Notes under the pieces: model-generated | Database searches by the model: none | Seen by the model: the letters and a program-made list of their open reading frames with translations, nothing else | Told to the model about the DNA's origin: nothing | In this document: positions 47,237 through 57,489 of the stretch, piece by piece | How positions within the stretch are numbered: position 1 is the stretch's first letter | How the letters are laid out: every line of letters starts with the position of its first letter | Origin: Variovorax sp. 54 | Lineage (GTDB): Bacteria > Pseudomonadota > Gammaproteobacteria > Burkholderiales > Burkholderiaceae_C | DNA length: 64,000 nt | Direction: 5' to 3' | NCBI RefSeq assembly: GCF_002754375.1 | Contig: NZ_PEFF01000001.1 | Coordinates: 1,736,001-1,800,000 of the forward strand | Made by a program: the position numbers and the translations under genes

Positions 47237-48802
47237 TCAGGCCGCGACGGCTTCGTCGGCGTCGAGCTTGAAGGTGCTCACGGCCTCCACCAGGGCGCCG
47301 GCCTGTTCCTGCAGCGACTGCGCCGCGGCCGACGCTTCTTCGACCAGCGCCGCGTTCTGCTGCGTCACCTGGTCCATCTGCGTGATCGCCTGGTTGATCT
47401 GCTCGATGCCCGAGGTCTGTTCCTGGCTCGCGGCCGTGATCTCACCCATGATGTCCGTCACGCGCTTCACGCTGCCCACGATCTCTTCCATCGTGCGGCC
47501 GGCTTCTGCGACCTGCTTGCTGCCTTCTTCGACCTTTTCTACCGAGTCGCCGATCAGGGTCTTGATTTCCTTGGCTGCTGCGGCGGAGCGTTGCGCGAGG
47601 CTGCGAACTTCCGAAGCGACCACTGCAAAGCCGCGACCTTGTTCACCCGCGCGTGCAGCTTCAACAGCAGCGTTCAATGCCAGGATGTTGGTCTGGAATG
47701 CGATGCCATCGATCACGCCGATGATGTCCACGATCTTCCTGGACGACGCATTGATCGATCCCATCGTGTCCACCACCTGCGACACGACCGCGCCCCCCTT
47801 GACGGCCACTTCCGAAGCCGACACCGCCAGCTGATTCGCCTGCCGCGCGTTGTCCGCGTTCTGCTTCACCGTCGAAGTCAGCTCTTCCATCGAAGCCGCT
47901 GTCTGCTCCAGCGAACTCGCTTGCTCTTCCGTGCGTGACGACAGGTCCTGGTTGCCCGCCGCAATCTGCCGCGACGCCACCGCGATCGAATCGGTCGAGG
48001 CCTTGATGCGCGTCACGAGGTCGGTGAGCGTGTCCTCCATCTCGCCCATGCCGCGCAGCAGCCGGCCGAAGTCACCGCCACGCTCGGTCTCGAACTCCTG
48101 GCTCAGGTCGCCCGAGGCCACGGTCTCGGCGATCAGCATCGCCTCGGCGACCGGCTCGGAGATGCTGCGCGTGAGCAGCCATGCGAGCACCGCGCCCAGC
48201 GCGAGCGCGGTCGCGGCCAGCGCAACGATGTAGAGACGGCCCGCCTGGTACTGCGCATCGATGACGGCAGCGCTCTTGTCGATCTCCTGCTGCTGGTGCG
48301 CCACCATGGCGCGGATGCTCGCGTCGTAGCCGTCGAGCATCGGCAACAGCTGCGTGTCGGTGCGCGTCGCGGCCTCGTCCTTCTGGCCGTCGGCCTTGAG
48401 CTGCAGGATCTGCTTGCGCAGTTCGACGTACTCGCCGCGCCGCTTCTGGATGTCGGCGCTCAGCGCCAGCTCGGCGGGCGACACGAGCATCGCTTCCAGC
48501 GTCTTCTGCGTTTCGGAGATGGTGGCGCTGGTCGCGGCAATCTGCTTTTGCAGGTGCGCCTGTACCTGCGCGTCGTCGCTCTTGAGCAGCGAGAAGGTGC
48601 GCACGCTGTTGGTGGCCGTGCCCAGCTGCCAGGCCGTGGCCAGGCGCTCCTTCGACAAGGTGCGCGAGGCCAGCTCCTTCGTGGCCTCGCCCACGTCCTG
48701 CAGCCGCAGCACGCCGATGCCCGCGACGGCCACCAGCAGCGCCAGCACCAGCGCAAAGCCGGCGCCCAGCCGCATTCCGATCGTCCAATTTTTTACCGTC
48801 AT
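47237..48802 (-). CDS. Methyl-accepting chemotaxis protein
   Basis: A 521-aa receptor: TM1 at about 12-33, four-helix periplasmic sensor, TM2 at about 192-213 with [24 protein letters not shown], then an MCP signalling domain nearly identical to its neighbours. The HAMP region ([20 protein letters not shown]) differs from the others. The C-terminus ([11 protein letters not shown]) has no tether. A GAGGAG site precedes the ATG; it is 75 bases downstream of flgJ on the same strand and has no clear sigma-28 site. Confidence 0.95.
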   Translation of the reverse strand: MTVKNWTIGMRLGAGFALVLALLVAVAGIGVLRLQDVGEATKELASRTLSKERLATAWQLGTATNSVRTFSLLKSDDAQVQAHLQKQIAATSATISETQKTLEAMLVSPAELALSADIQKRRGEYVELRKQILQLKADGQKDEAATRTDTQLLPMLDGYDASIRAMVAHQQQEIDKSAAVIDAQYQAGRLYIVALAATALALGAVLAWLLTRSISEPVAEAMLIAETVASGDLSQEFETERGGDFGRLLRGMGEMEDTLTDLVTRIKASTDSIAVASRQIAAGNQDLSSRTEEQASSLEQTAASMEELTSTVKQNADNARQANQLAVSASEVAVKGGAVVSQVVDTMGSINASSRKIVDIIGVIDGIAFQTNILALNAAVEAARAGEQGRGFAVVASEVRSLAQRSAAAAKEIKTLIGDSVEKVEEGSKQVAEAGRTMEEIVGSVKRVTDIMGEITAASQEQTSGIEQINQAITQMDQVTQQNAALVEEASAAAQSLQEQAGALVEAVSTFKLDADEAVAA

Positions 48803-48877
48803 TCGCTTGTCTCCTCTCGGGGCCTCTCGTGTCGTTGTTCTCGGGTCCGGGCAGTCAAGTCAGGCTGTGCGAGCGGC

Positions 48878-49870
48878 TCAGCCGAACTTCTGCATGATGC
48901 GAACCAGCTTCTCGCCGTACTTCGGGTCGGTGGCATAGCCCGCGCGCTGCAGGCCGTGCGCGGCTTCGGCCGGGTCGGCGGTGGCCAGCACGTTCGCGTA
49001 GCGCGGGTTGCGCGTGATGAAGCGCGCGTAGTCGGTGAAGGCTTCCTCGTACGAGGCATAGGCGCGGAACTTGGCGCGCACCTTCTGCGGCTCGCCATCG
49101 ATGTATTCGGTGGTGGTGGTCTCGACCGTCGCGCCCTTCCATCCCTTGTCGGCCTTGATGCCGAAGAGGTTGAAACTTTGCGTGCCGTCGTCGGCGCGGA
49201 TCTCGCGCTTGCCCCAGCCCGATTCGAGCGCGGCCTGCGCCAGGATCAGCGGCGCGGGCACGCCGCTGGCCGCGCTGGCCGCCTGTGCCGAAGCACCCAT
49301 GCGGTCCACGAACGCATCGACCTGGCCTTGCAGTGAGGCATTGGCGGCCGGCGCGGAGCCGCTCTTCATTTGATAGACGCCAAGGTCGGCCGCCGTCGAC
49401 ACGCGCGCGCCAGGCGACGAGCCGACGGGAATGCCCGCGCGCGGGCCGTACGGCAAGCCGCCCGGCGGCTCGAGCGACATCGGGCGCGTGCCGATGCCAT
49501 CGTCGGCTTCAGGCGCCGCCGAAGGCATCTGCCGCCGCAGCTGCGCCAGCATCGCTTCGGCAAGCCCCACGCCGCGCCCCGAGAGGTTCTGCGTGAGCTG
49601 CTGGTCGAACATCGACAAGTAGACCTTCTGGTCCTGGCTGTCGAGCAGGCCGCTCGAGGGCGTGGCCTCGCGCATGCTCTTGAGCACCATGTTCATGAAC
49701 AGCGCCTCGAACTGGCGCGAGACCTGTTGCAGGCCCTCTTCGGGCGAGGTGCGCACGGTGCGCCGCAGCGCATCGACGCCCTGCACGTCGAGCGCAAAAC
49801 GCTGGTCGAGCGCGCCGCTGCGGCTGGCCGCGTCGGTGCCGGTCCATGCGGTGTTGGCAGAAATGGTCAT
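48878..49870 (-). CDS. flgJ: FlgJ, rod cap and peptidoglycan hydrolase
   Basis: FlgJ caps the growing rod and cuts peptidoglycan. The 330-aa protein has the rod domain (about 45-115: VSRQFEALFMNMVLKSMREA, MFDQQLTQNLSGRGVGLAEA), a Pro/Ala linker and a GH73 hydrolase (about 180-328) with E216 in LAQAALESGWGKREI as the likely catalytic Glu. Same strand and order as flgI-flgH-flgG. Confidence 0.95.
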   Translation of the reverse strand: MTISANTAWTGTDAASRSGALDQRFALDVQGVDALRRTVRTSPEEGLQQVSRQFEALFMNMVLKSMREATPSSGLLDSQDQKVYLSMFDQQLTQNLSGRGVGLAEAMLAQLRRQMPSAAPEADDGIGTRPMSLEPPGGLPYGPRAGIPVGSSPGARVSTAADLGVYQMKSGSAPAANASLQGQVDAFVDRMGASAQAASAASGVPAPLILAQAALESGWGKREIRADDGTQSFNLFGIKADKGWKGATVETTTTEYIDGEPQKVRAKFRAYASYEEAFTDYARFITRNPRYANVLATADPAEAAHGLQRAGYATDPKYGEKLVRIMQKFG

Positions 49871-49880
49871 GACAGCAGCC

Positions 49881-51089
49881 TCAGATGATCTCGAGCTCAG
49901 CGCTCAGAGCACCGGCCGACTTCATGGCCTGCAGGATCGACACCAGGTCCTGCGGGTTGGCGCCCAGGCTGTTCAGCCCCTTGACCACATCGGCCAGCGA
50001 AGCACCGCCGCGCACCATCTGGATCGCGCCGCCGCCCTGGTTGACGGAAATCTGCGAGGTCTGCGCCACCACGGTGCTGCCGCCCGAGAACGCGCCCGGT
50101 TGGCTGATCACCGGCTCGGTGTTGATCACCACCGACAGGTTGCCGTGCGCCACGGCGCAGTCTTTCACGCGCACCGCCTGGTTCATCACGACCGAGCCCG
50201 TGCGCGCATTCACCACCACCCGCGCGCCCGCCTGCGTGGGCGTGACCTCGAGCTCCTGCAGCTGCGCGAGAAAGCCCACGCGCCGCTGCGGCTCGGGCGC
50301 CTGCACGCGGATCACGCGCGCGTCCATCGCCTCGGCGGTGCCGGCGCCGAACTGGCGGTTGATGGCGTCCATGGCGCGCTGCGCGGTGCCGAAGTCGGAA
50401 CGGTTCAGCTCGATGGTGAATGAGCCTTCCGCGCCCACCGGCGCCTCGACCGTGCGCTCCACCAGTGCGCCGGCGGGAATGCGCCCCGAGCTCAGCTGGT
50501 TGACCTGCACCCTGCTGCCGTTGGCTGCGGCGCCCGCGCCGCCCACCACCATGTTGCCCTGCGCCACGGCATAGGTTGCGCCGTCCACGCCCTTGAGCGG
50601 CGTCATCAGCAGCGTGCCGCCGCGCAGGCTCTTGGCATTGCCCATGGACGACACCGTGACGTCGATGTTCTGGCCCGGCCGCGCGAACGACGGCAGCGTA
50701 GCGGTCACCATCACGGCCGCCACGTTCTTCAGCTGCATGTTCACGCCCTGCGGGATCGTGATGCCCAGCTGCTGCAGCATGTTGTTCAGGCTCTGCGTGG
50801 TGAACGGCGTCTGCATCGTCTGGTCGCCCGTGCCGTCCAGGCCGACCATGAGGCCGTAGCCGATGAGCGGGTTGTCGCGCACGCCCTGGATGCTGGCGAG
50901 TTCCTTCAGGCGCTCCGCGTGCGCAGGCGCAAAGAACATGGACACGACCACCGCAAGCGCCGCGATGCGCCAGCGAGCCGAATCATTCGTGGGATGCCGC
51001 GGAACCGGCTTTGCCGGGCCGCAGGCATCGCCCCCTGCAAGGGGGTTGGCGTAGCGACACGAAGTGCGCGAAGACTGGGGGTTAGTCAT
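49881..51089 (-). CDS. flgI: FlgI, P-ring protein with repeat-derived N-terminal extension
   Basis: FlgI forms the periplasmic P ring. From the ATG at 51089 (coupled as TAATG to the flgH stop) it is 402 aa. The signal sequence is only at about 37-58 ([20 protein letters not shown]), then [40 protein letters not shown] and the rest match the family. Residues 2-33 are encoded by an intergenic repeat element (50991-51081), so the protein has an unusual 36-residue extension before the signal hydrophobic core. No start codon lies between repeat and core. Confidence 0.92.
   Translation of the reverse strand: MTNPQSSRTSCRYANPLAGGDACGPAKPVPRHPTNDSARWRIAALAVVVSMFFAPAHAERLKELASIQGVRDNPLIGYGLMVGLDGTGDQTMQTPFTTQSLNNMLQQLGITIPQGVNMQLKNVAAVMVTATLPSFARPGQNIDVTVSSMGNAKSLRGGTLLMTPLKGVDGATYAVAQGNMVVGGAGAAANGSRVQVNQLSSGRIPAGALVERTVEAPVGAEGSFTIELNRSDFGTAQRAMDAINRQFGAGTAEAMDARVIRVQAPEPQRRVGFLAQLQELEVTPTQAGARVVVNARTGSVVMNQAVRVKDCAVAHGNLSVVINTEPVISQPGAFSGGSTVVAQTSQISVNQGGGAIQMVRGGASLADVVKGLNSLGANPQDLVSILQAMKSAGALSAELEII
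50991..51081. repeat. Repeat element overlapping the 5' end of flgI
   Basis: About 90 bases with two tight hairpins: ccggc-ttt-gccgg at 51005-51017 and ccccct-gca-aggggg at 51031-51045. From memory this resembles a repeat common between genes in Variovorax and related Comamonadaceae; a genome search is needed to prove it. Here it lies inside the reading frame of flgI and is translated. Confidence 0.65.
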
Positions 51090-51781
51090 TAGAACGGCAT
51101 CACGTTCAAGAAGATGCGCTGCATCCAGCCCATGTGCTGGGCTTCATCGATGTAGCCCTTGGCCGAGTACTCGATGCGCGCATCGGCCACCAGCGTCGAG
51201 GGCACGGTGTTGTTGCCCGACACCGTGCGCGGGTTCACCACGCCCGAGAAGCGGATGTACTCCGTGCCCTGGTTGATGCCCATCTGCTTCTCGCCGCTCA
51301 CCAGCAGGTTGCCGTTGGCCATCACGTCGGTCACGGTGACGGTGATCACGCCGTTGAAGGTGTTGTTGGCGTTGGCGCCGCCCTTGGCGTTGAGCGTGTT
51401 GGTGCCCGACAGCTTGGTCTCCTGCCCGTCGAGCAGGCCGCCGATGAGCTTGGGAATGGCCGCGAACACGCCGGTCGTGTTGCCCGTGCGGCTGGCATTG
51501 GCGCCCGAGTTCTTGGTCGCGTTGACCTTCTCGCTGATGAGGATGGTGAGGATGTCGCCGACATTGCGCGGGCGGCGGTCTTCGAACAGCGCGTTGGCAC
51601 CGGGGCCGTCCTGAAAAATCGCCCCGGGAGCGCGCCGCGCCTGCACCGCCGCGTACTGGTCGGCACGCGCCGTCATCGGCTGGTGCACCAGCGGCTCGCG
51701 TGGCACCTGCGCGCAGCCGGCGGCCAGCGCAACAGCGAGCAGCGCCGCCGCCCGGCGAAGAAGACGCTCCCCCGCACGCAT
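51089..51781 (-). CDS. flgH: FlgH, L-ring lipoprotein
   Basis: FlgH forms the outer-membrane L ring. The 230-aa protein has a lipoprotein signal with lipobox LAAGC, so lipidated C23, and [20 protein letters not shown] and [20 protein letters not shown] typical of FlgH. The ATG at 51781 overlaps the flgG stop; a GTG one codon upstream is an alternative start. Ends with a TAATG coupling to flgI. Confidence 0.95.
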   Translation of the reverse strand: MRAGERLLRRAAALLAVALAAGCAQVPREPLVHQPMTARADQYAAVQARRAPGAIFQDGPGANALFEDRRPRNVGDILTILISEKVNATKNSGANASRTGNTTGVFAAIPKLIGGLLDGQETKLSGTNTLNAKGGANANNTFNGVITVTVTDVMANGNLLVSGEKQMGINQGTEYIRFSGVVNPRTVSGNNTVPSTLVADARIEYSAKGYIDEAQHMGWMQRIFLNVMPF

Positions 51782-52563
51782 CACAACTGGGCCAGGCGCT
51801 GCAGCATCTGGTCCGAGGTCTGGACCGCCTTGCTGTTGATCTCGTACGAACGCTGGGTGGCGATCATGTTGACCAGCTCTTCCACCACGTTGACGTTGGA
51901 GGCCTCGACATAGCCCTGGCTCAGCGTGCCCGCGCCGTCCACGCCGGGGTTCACCTGGTTGGGTGCGCCCGAGGCGTCGGTCTCGGCATACAGGTTCTCG
52001 CCCTGGCTCTGCAGGCCCGTCGGGTTGACGAAGGTCGCGAGCTGCAGCTGGCCGACCTGCACGGTGTTGGTGCCGCCCGCCTGCACCACCGACACGATGC
52101 CGTCGCGGCCCACGGTGATGCTGGTGGCGTTGGCCGGGATGGTGATGGCCGGCTGCACCGGGAAGCCGCTGGCCGTGACCAGCTGGCCGTCGCGGTCGGT
52201 CTGGAACGAGCCGTCGCGCGTGTACGAGGTGGTGCCGTCGGGCATCAGCACCTGGAAGAAGCCGCTGCCGCTGATGGCCACATCGGTCGGCTTGTCGGTC
52301 TTGGTGAGGTTGCCCTGCGAGTGGATGCGCTCGGTGGCGACCACATGCACGCCGGTGCCGACCTGCAGGCCCGAGGGCAGGCGCGTCTGGTCGGAGCTCT
52401 GGCCGCCGACCTGGCGCAGGTTCTGGTAGACCAGATCTTCGAACACGGCGCGGCTGCGCTTGAAGCCGGTGGTGCCGACGTTGGCCAGGTTGTTCGACAC
52501 GACGTCCAGCTGCGTCTGCTGCGCGTCCAGGCCGGTCTTGGCGATGTAGAGGGAGCGGATCAT
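51781..52563 (-). CDS. flgG: FlgG, distal rod protein
   Basis: FlgG builds the distal rod. The 260-aa protein opens [20 protein letters not shown] and has the rod motif [20 protein letters not shown], then [11 protein letters not shown], and the C-terminal helix [20 protein letters not shown]. It lies 24 bases after flgF and is coupled to flgH. Confidence 0.97.
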   Translation of the reverse strand: MIRSLYIAKTGLDAQQTQLDVVSNNLANVGTTGFKRSRAVFEDLVYQNLRQVGGQSSDQTRLPSGLQVGTGVHVVATERIHSQGNLTKTDKPTDVAISGSGFFQVLMPDGTTSYTRDGSFQTDRDGQLVTASGFPVQPAITIPANATSITVGRDGIVSVVQAGGTNTVQVGQLQLATFVNPTGLQSQGENLYAETDASGAPNQVNPGVDGAGTLSQGYVEASNVNVVEELVNMIATQRSYEINSKAVQTSDQMLQRLAQL

Positions 52564-52586
52564 TTGGGGGAATTCTTGGGAAGGGG

Positions 52587-53333
52587 TTAGCCGTAGGCCA
52601 GCAGCTTGTTGGCGGTCTGCGCGTTGATGTCGGCGGTCTGCAGCGACTTCATCTGCATCTCGAAGCTGCGCGCGTTGGCGATCATTGCGACCATGGCATC
52701 GACCGGCTGCACGTTGCTGCCCTCGATGGCGCCCGAGATCAGCGTGACGGCCTCGTCGGCCTCGGCCGGCGGCAGGTCGGCGCGCATGCGGAACAGGCCG
52801 TCGTCGCCGCGCACGAGGTCGGTCGTCGGCGGGTTGACCAGCTTGAGCCGGCCCACTTCGGCGATGCCGGTGAGCACGGTCGAGGCCGCGTCGCGCGCAC
52901 CCACGAGGCCGTTCGACGCAATGCTCACGGCCGAACCCGGCGGCACGGTGAGCGCGCCGTTGTCGCCCACCACGGGGCGCCCGCCCATCGTCGTGAGCTG
53001 GCCGTCGGCGCCGATCTGCAGGTTGCCGACGCGCGTGTAGGCCTCGCCGCCGTCGGCCGCCTGCACCACCAGCCAGCCCTCGCCGCCCACGGCCACGTCG
53101 AGCGCGCGGCCGGTCTGCGTGAGCGGGCCGTGGGTGAAGTCGGCGCCGGGCGTGGTGGCAGCCACGAAGGCGCGCGTGGGCGCTTCGTCGCCGACCACGG
53201 GCACGGCGCGGAAGGTCGCGATCTGCGAGCGGAAGCCCGGCGTCGAGACGTTCGCCATGTTGTTGGCGACCACGGCCTGTTGCTCCATGGCCTGCTTGGC
53301 GCCGCTCATGGCGACATACAGCATTCGATCCAC
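52587..53333 (-). CDS. flgF: FlgF, proximal rod protein
   Basis: FlgF is a proximal rod subunit. The 248-aa protein starts with GTG at 53333 ([20 protein letters not shown]), has the rod motif [18 protein letters not shown] and the C-terminal helix [20 protein letters not shown]. It follows flgE by 13 bases. Confidence 0.96.
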   Translation of the reverse strand: MDRMLYVAMSGAKQAMEQQAVVANNMANVSTPGFRSQIATFRAVPVVGDEAPTRAFVAATTPGADFTHGPLTQTGRALDVAVGGEGWLVVQAADGGEAYTRVGNLQIGADGQLTTMGGRPVVGDNGALTVPPGSAVSIASNGLVGARDAASTVLTGIAEVGRLKLVNPPTTDLVRGDDGLFRMRADLPPAEADEAVTLISGAIEGSNVQPVDAMVAMIANARSFEMQMKSLQTADINAQTANKLLAYG

Positions 53334-53346
53334 GCGATGCTCCCGG

Positions 53347-54561
53347 TCAGCGGATGTTCATGAGCGTCTGCATGACCTGGTCCTGCGTCTTCACGGTCTG
53401 TGCATTGGCCTGGTAGTTGCGCTGCGCGACGATGAGGTTCACCAGCTCGGAGGTCAGGTCGACGTTGGACGACTCCAGCGCGCCCGAGGCCAGCGAACCG
53501 GCCTTGGTGCCTTCGCCCGGCGTGCCGGTGAGCGCATTGCCCGAGGCCTGCGTCTCGGCCCACACGTTGTTGCCCTTGGGCTCCAGGCCGTTCGGGTTGG
53601 CGAACGACGACAGCACGACCTGGCCCAGCAGACGCGTCTGCTCGTTGGAGAACTTGCCGGTGATGGTGCCGTCGGGATTGATCGAGAACGCGGTGAGCTC
53701 GCCCGACTTGTAGCCGTCCTGGCCCAGCTTGCTCATGCCGTTGGCGCTGCCGAACTGCGTGGTGCCCGTGAGGTCGACCGAGGTGGTGAGCGGCGAGGCC
53801 CCGTTGGTGAAGGTGAGCGGCCCGATGTTGAACGCACCCGAGGCCGGTGCGGTCATGACGCCCTTGGCATCGAAGGTCACGTTGGACAGCGCGGCGCCGC
53901 CGTTCAGCGGTGCGCCGTCGGAGGTGCCGTACACGTTCCAGGTGTTGGCCGCGGTCTTCACGAAGTACACGGCCACGTCGTGCGGGTTGCCCAGCGAGTC
54001 GTAGATGGGCCCGATGGCGTTCGGGTAGTTGTAGGTGGCCGCGTCGGTGGGGCTGAACGGCGTCTTGGCGGGCACCGTGCTGCGCGCGTCGAGGTTGAAC
54101 TGCGCGTCGACGTTGGCCGTGGGCTTGGGCGGCATCATGCCGCCCTGCACCTGGATCGGCCCCGGTGTGCCGCCGCTGATGCCGCCGCTGGCATTGGCGC
54201 CGTAGCCGGTGAGCTGCAGGCCCTGCGCGTTGACGATGTAGCCGTCCTTGTCGCGCGTGAACTGGCCGTTGCGCGAGTAGAAGACCTCGCCACTGGTGCT
54301 GGCCAGGCGGAAGAAACCGTCGCCGTTGAGGATGGCCACGTCGAGCGGGCGCGTGCTCGACTGCGTCACGCCCTGCGTGAAGTTCTGCGTCACGCCCGAC
54401 ACCGAGGCGCCCAGGCCCACGCGCGAGCCGGCGTACACGTCCTGGAAGGTGGCGGCGGCCGACTTGTAGCCCACCGTGCCCGAGTTGGCGATGTTGTTGC
54501 CGATGACGTCGAGGTTTGCCGCGGCCACGCCGAGTCCGCTGATGCCTTGGGAAAAACTCAT
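53347..54561 (-). CDS. flgE: FlgE, hook protein
   Basis: FlgE polymerises into the hook whose length FliK measures. The 404-aa protein has MSFSQGISGLGVAAANLDVI and NNIANSGTVGYKSAAATFQD at the start, a large beta-rich middle (D1-D2), and the C-terminal helix LTSELVNLIVAQRNYQANAQ. It lies 85 bases after flgD. Confidence 0.96.
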   Translation of the reverse strand: MSFSQGISGLGVAAANLDVIGNNIANSGTVGYKSAAATFQDVYAGSRVGLGASVSGVTQNFTQGVTQSSTRPLDVAILNGDGFFRLASTSGEVFYSRNGQFTRDKDGYIVNAQGLQLTGYGANASGGISGGTPGPIQVQGGMMPPKPTANVDAQFNLDARSTVPAKTPFSPTDAATYNYPNAIGPIYDSLGNPHDVAVYFVKTAANTWNVYGTSDGAPLNGGAALSNVTFDAKGVMTAPASGAFNIGPLTFTNGASPLTTSVDLTGTTQFGSANGMSKLGQDGYKSGELTAFSINPDGTITGKFSNEQTRLLGQVVLSSFANPNGLEPKGNNVWAETQASGNALTGTPGEGTKAGSLASGALESSNVDLTSELVNLIVAQRNYQANAQTVKTQDQVMQTLMNIR

Positions 54562-54646
54562 GAGAGGGTCCTTGTTCGATGCGAGGAAGAAGAGTGCGAA
54601 GGGCGCGAAAGGCGCGGCCCGCGCGGGCCACGCCGAACACGAAAGC

Positions 54647-55333
54647 TCAGAGGAACAGGCGCACGTCGCCCAGGCCGATGCTGGCGCCCGAGGCCAGCTC
54701 GAGCGTGACGCCGTCGGCGCCCTGCTTCACGGCGGCCACCTGCGAGAAGGTGAGCGCGGTGGCCTTCACCGTGGTGCCGTTGTTGCTGGCATCGACCGTG
54801 AAGCGGTAGGCGCCCGGCGCCACGGCCACGCCCAGGTCGTCCTTGCCGTCCCAGGTGACGGCGTTGACGCCTTCCTTCATGGCACCCGCGTCGAGCGTGC
54901 GGATCACCTTGCCGGTGCTGTCGACGATCTTGATCTCGACGTCGGCGGCGGTACCCGGCAGCTGCACGGCGAAGGCCTGCGTGGCGGGGTCCTTGCCGTC
55001 TTCGGGCTTCTTGGTGGTGAGCACGTCGCCGGGCGAGAGCACGTTGTAGCCAATGAGCGAGGTCGCCTGCAGCAGCTGGTTGGCGCCGCTCTGATTGACC
55101 AGGGCGGAGAGCGTGGCGTTGAGCTTCTCGATGCCGCTCACGGTGCTCATCTGCGCGAGCTGCGAGGTGAGCTCGGCGTTCTGCATCGGGTTGAGCGGGT
55201 CCTGGTTGTTCAGCTGCGTGACGAGCAGCTTGAGAAAGCGCTGCTCGCTGTCGGCGCTGGACACGTTGTTGTTGCTGTTCGCCGCCGTGGGCGCGTTCAG
55301 CCCGCTGATGGACGAGGTGTCGGAAAGGGCCAT
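54647..55333 (-). CDS. flgD: FlgD, hook cap/scaffold protein
   Basis: FlgD caps the growing hook. The 228-aa protein has the FlgD N-domain QRFLKLLVTQLNNQDPLNPM, then TSQLAQMSTVSGIEKLNATL, and a C-terminal tudor/Ig-like domain with MKEGVNAVTWDGKDDLGVAV. It follows flgC by 44 bases. Confidence 0.95.
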   Translation of the reverse strand: MALSDTSSISGLNAPTAANSNNNVSSADSEQRFLKLLVTQLNNQDPLNPMQNAELTSQLAQMSTVSGIEKLNATLSALVNQSGANQLLQATSLIGYNVLSPGDVLTTKKPEDGKDPATQAFAVQLPGTAADVEIKIVDSTGKVIRTLDAGAMKEGVNAVTWDGKDDLGVAVAPGAYRFTVDASNNGTTVKATALTFSQVAAVKQGADGVTLELASGASIGLGDVRLFL

Positions 55334-55377
55334 GGGGTCGGGGTTCTTCCTGCGGGAGGTGGGTGTGCGTGCGTGGC

Positions 55378-55773
55378 TTACTGGCCGATGGTCAGCGTCT
55401 TGACCATCAGCGTCTTGGCCGTGTTGAGCACCTCGACGTTGGCCTGGTAGCTGCGCGAGGCCGAGATCATGTTGGTCATCTCTTCGACCACGTTGACGTT
55501 GGGCATCGCCACATAGCCCTCGGCGTTGGCGTGCGGGCTCTTCGGGTCGAACACCAGCCTGGCGGGCGACGGGTCTTCGATGACACCGGCCACCTTGACA
55601 CCGCCGATGTCGCGCCGGCCCGAAGCCGCCACCTCGAACACCACCTGCTTGGCGCGGTAGGGCTGGCCGTCGGGGCCGGCCACGCTCTCGGCGTTGGCGA
55701 GGTTGCTCGCGGTCACGTTCATGCGCTGCGACTGCGCGGTCATGGCGGAGCCCGCCACGTCGAAGATGTTCAT
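55378..55773 (-). CDS. flgC: FlgC, proximal rod protein
   Basis: FlgC (131 aa) is a proximal rod subunit. It starts [20 protein letters not shown] at the ATG at 55773, has [20 protein letters not shown] and the C-terminal [20 protein letters not shown]. The ATG overlaps the flgB stop (ATGA). Confidence 0.96.
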   Translation of the reverse strand: MNIFDVAGSAMTAQSQRMNVTASNLANAESVAGPDGQPYRAKQVVFEVAASGRRDIGGVKVAGVIEDPSPARLVFDPKSPHANAEGYVAMPNVNVVEEMTNMISASRSYQANVEVLNTAKTLMVKTLTIGQ

Positions 55774-56177
55774 GGCTGCACCGCCGACAGGAGCGACTTG
55801 ATCTTGGCGTTGATGAGGGTCAGGTTCGACTCGTAGCGCAGCGCGTTGTCGGCGAAGGCCACGCGTTCGACGTCCATCTCGACGGTGTTGCCGTCGAGGC
55901 TGGACTGGTGCGGCACGCGGTACTGCAGGTCGTGGCCGGCCGTGGCCTGCGCCTGGCCCGCGAGGTGGCGCGACGAGGTGACGGCCATCGACACCGACGA
56001 CGATGCGCGGCCGCGCTCGACGGCTTCGCTCAGGCGCGCGCCGAAGTCGAAGTCGCGCGCCTTGTAGTTCGGCGTGTCGGCATGGGCGATGTTGGCCGCG
56101 AGCACCTCCTGGCGTTCTGCCCGGAGATGGAGCGCTTCGCGGTGGAAGCGAAACGCCGCATCCAGCTTGTCGATCAT
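55770..56177 (-). CDS. flgB: FlgB, proximal rod protein
   Basis: FlgB (135 aa) is a proximal rod subunit and the first gene of the flgB-J operon. From the ATG at 56177 it reads [20 protein letters not shown], then [20 protein letters not shown] and a C-terminal helix with [20 protein letters not shown]. It is divergent from flgA with 220 bases between. Confidence 0.95.
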   Translation of the reverse strand: MIDKLDAAFRFHREALHLRAERQEVLAANIAHADTPNYKARDFDFGARLSEAVERGRASSSVSMAVTSSRHLAGQAQATAGHDLQYRVPHQSSLDGNTVEMDVERVAFADNALRYESNLTLINAKIKSLLSAVQP

Positions 56178-56397
56178 CTTTGTTCCATCTGTTGAGGCGT
56201 CGCCAGTGCACGGGGCGCAGCGACCGATGGAAAGCGAGTCTATGCATGACGCGCGTCGGCAATCGCCCGAACAAAGGGGGGTTTCGCCTGCTGCTCGCAC
56301 CTTCGCTCGCAGGGCAAATTCATAAAAATCCAGGGGCGCCGGTTGTGGCTTCCTTGCACCGGTGCCTTCCATTTTTCGCCCACTTCTTTCGCTCTCG
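56178..56397. promoter_or_regulatory. Divergent flgB-flgA intergenic region
   Basis: This 220-base stretch should hold the class 2 promoters of flgA and flgBCDEFGHIJ. I see no sigma-28 match, no clear sigma-70 promoter, and cannot place an FlhDC box by eye. No small gene was found. Confidence 0.4.
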
Positions 56398-57096
56398 ATG
56401 ACCCTCTCGCCGCTTCACCGACGCCTGCTGCGCACCGCCTGTGCGATGGGGCTGGCGTGCGCGATGTCGTCCGCTGCGGTCGCAAGCGATGCAGCCGAGA
56501 AGGCCGTCGAAACCTACCTCCAGGTGCAGAGCGCCGGCCTGCCGGGCCAGGTGACGGTCAGCCTCGAAGGGCGTGGCACGTCGGCGCTGCCGCCCTGCGA
56601 CGCGCCCGAGGTGTTCCTGCCGCCGGGCGTCACGCCGTGGGGCCGCATCTCGGTGGGCGTGCGCTGCCACGCCGAGCGGCCGTGGACGCGCTTCGTGCAG
56701 GCGCGCGTCGCGGTGACGGGCCGCTACCTGGTGGCCGTGCACGCCATCGACGCGGGCCGCCCGCTGGGCGCCGGCGACGTGGTCGAGCGCACCGGCGACC
56801 TCACGCGGCTGCCGCGCTCGGTGGTCACCAGCGCGGCCGAGCTGGCCGGCATGGTGAGCGCCAACCGCGTGGCGCCCGGCGCGCCGATCCGCAAGGAGCT
56901 GCTGCGCGGCGTCGCCGTGATCCAGCAGGGCCAGACCGTGAAGGTGGTGGCGCAGGGGCCGGGCTTTGTCGTCAGCACCGAGGGCAAGGCCCTGAGCGGC
57001 GCCGCGGTGGGCGCGGTGGTGCAGGCCAAGACCCTGGACGGCCGGGTGATCCGCGGCGTGGCCGACGAGGAAGGACAGGTCCGGCTGGTGCAGTAG
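56398..57096 (+). CDS. flgA: FlgA, P-ring assembly chaperone
   Basis: FlgA is the periplasmic chaperone for FlgI. The 232-aa protein from the ATG at 56398 has a signal peptide (about 1-34, cut near AVASDA) and the SAF/FlgA domain with LVAVHAIDAGRPLGAGDVVE, RLPRSVVTS and APIRKELLRGVAVIQQGQTV. A GTG 36 bases upstream is another possible start. It is divergent from flgB and precedes flgM. Confidence 0.93.
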   Translation: MTLSPLHRRLLRTACAMGLACAMSSAAVASDAAEKAVETYLQVQSAGLPGQVTVSLEGRGTSALPPCDAPEVFLPPGVTPWGRISVGVRCHAERPWTRFVQARVAVTGRYLVAVHAIDAGRPLGAGDVVERTGDLTRLPRSVVTSAAELAGMVSANRVAPGAPIRKELLRGVAVIQQGQTVKVVAQGPGFVVSTEGKALSGAAVGAVVQAKTLDGRVIRGVADEEGQVRLVQ

Positions 57097-57140
57097 CGGC
57101 CGCCGCGCTCGCGCAGGCTTCACTTCATGCACGCCCTTCC

Positions 57141-57167
57141 TAAAGTTCTTGCACCGGCTGCCGATAT
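57141..57167 (+). promoter_or_regulatory. Sigma-28 promoter of flgMN
   Basis: The plus strand has TAAAGTTC, eleven bases, then GCCGATAT, an almost perfect sigma-28 match (TAAAGTTT-N11-GCCGATAA). It is 25 bases upstream of the flgM start, so flgMN are class 3 as well as possibly read from flgA. Confidence 0.92.
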
Positions 57168-57192
57168 ACGGGTCAGCCCCTGAGGAATCACC

Positions 57193-57489
57193 TTGAAAAT
57201 CGATCCCACCGCCCCTTCGGCCACGCCCCTGCACCGCACACCTGCACCGGGTGCGCCGGCGCCGTCGACGCCTGCCGAGGCCGTGCAGCGCCCCAAGGAA
57301 GCGCCCCCCGTTTCCGCGCTCGTCCATGCGATGCCCGCCGCCGTGGGGGGCAGTGATTTCGACGCAGCCCGCGTGGCCGCGATCCGCGAGGACATCCGCG
57401 CCGGCCGCTACGAGATCCGCCCCGAGCGCATCGCCGACGGCCTGCTGGCCAGCGTGCGCGAGCTGCTCGCACCGAAGGGCGAGGCATGA
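57193..57489 (+). CDS. flgM: FlgM, anti-sigma-28 factor
   Basis: FlgM holds FliA inactive until it is exported through the finished hook. The 98-aa protein starts at a TTG (57193) with GAGGA nine bases upstream. The Pro/Ala-rich N-terminal half is disordered; the FliA-binding C-terminal helices are FDAARVAAIREDIRAGRYEI and RIADGLLASVRELLAPKGEA. Its own sigma-28 promoter makes an autoregulatory loop. flgN overlaps its end by four bases. Confidence 0.93.
   Translation: MKIDPTAPSATPLHRTPAPGAPAPSTPAEAVQRPKEAPPVSALVHAMPAAVGGSDFDAARVAAIREDIRAGRYEIRPERIADGLLASVRELLAPKGEA

Noticed and set aside
41286..48802. Tandem repeats in the receptor block considered as a possible CRISPR or satellite array
   Set aside because: The repeats are long, coding and match MCP signalling domains; there are no short spacers.
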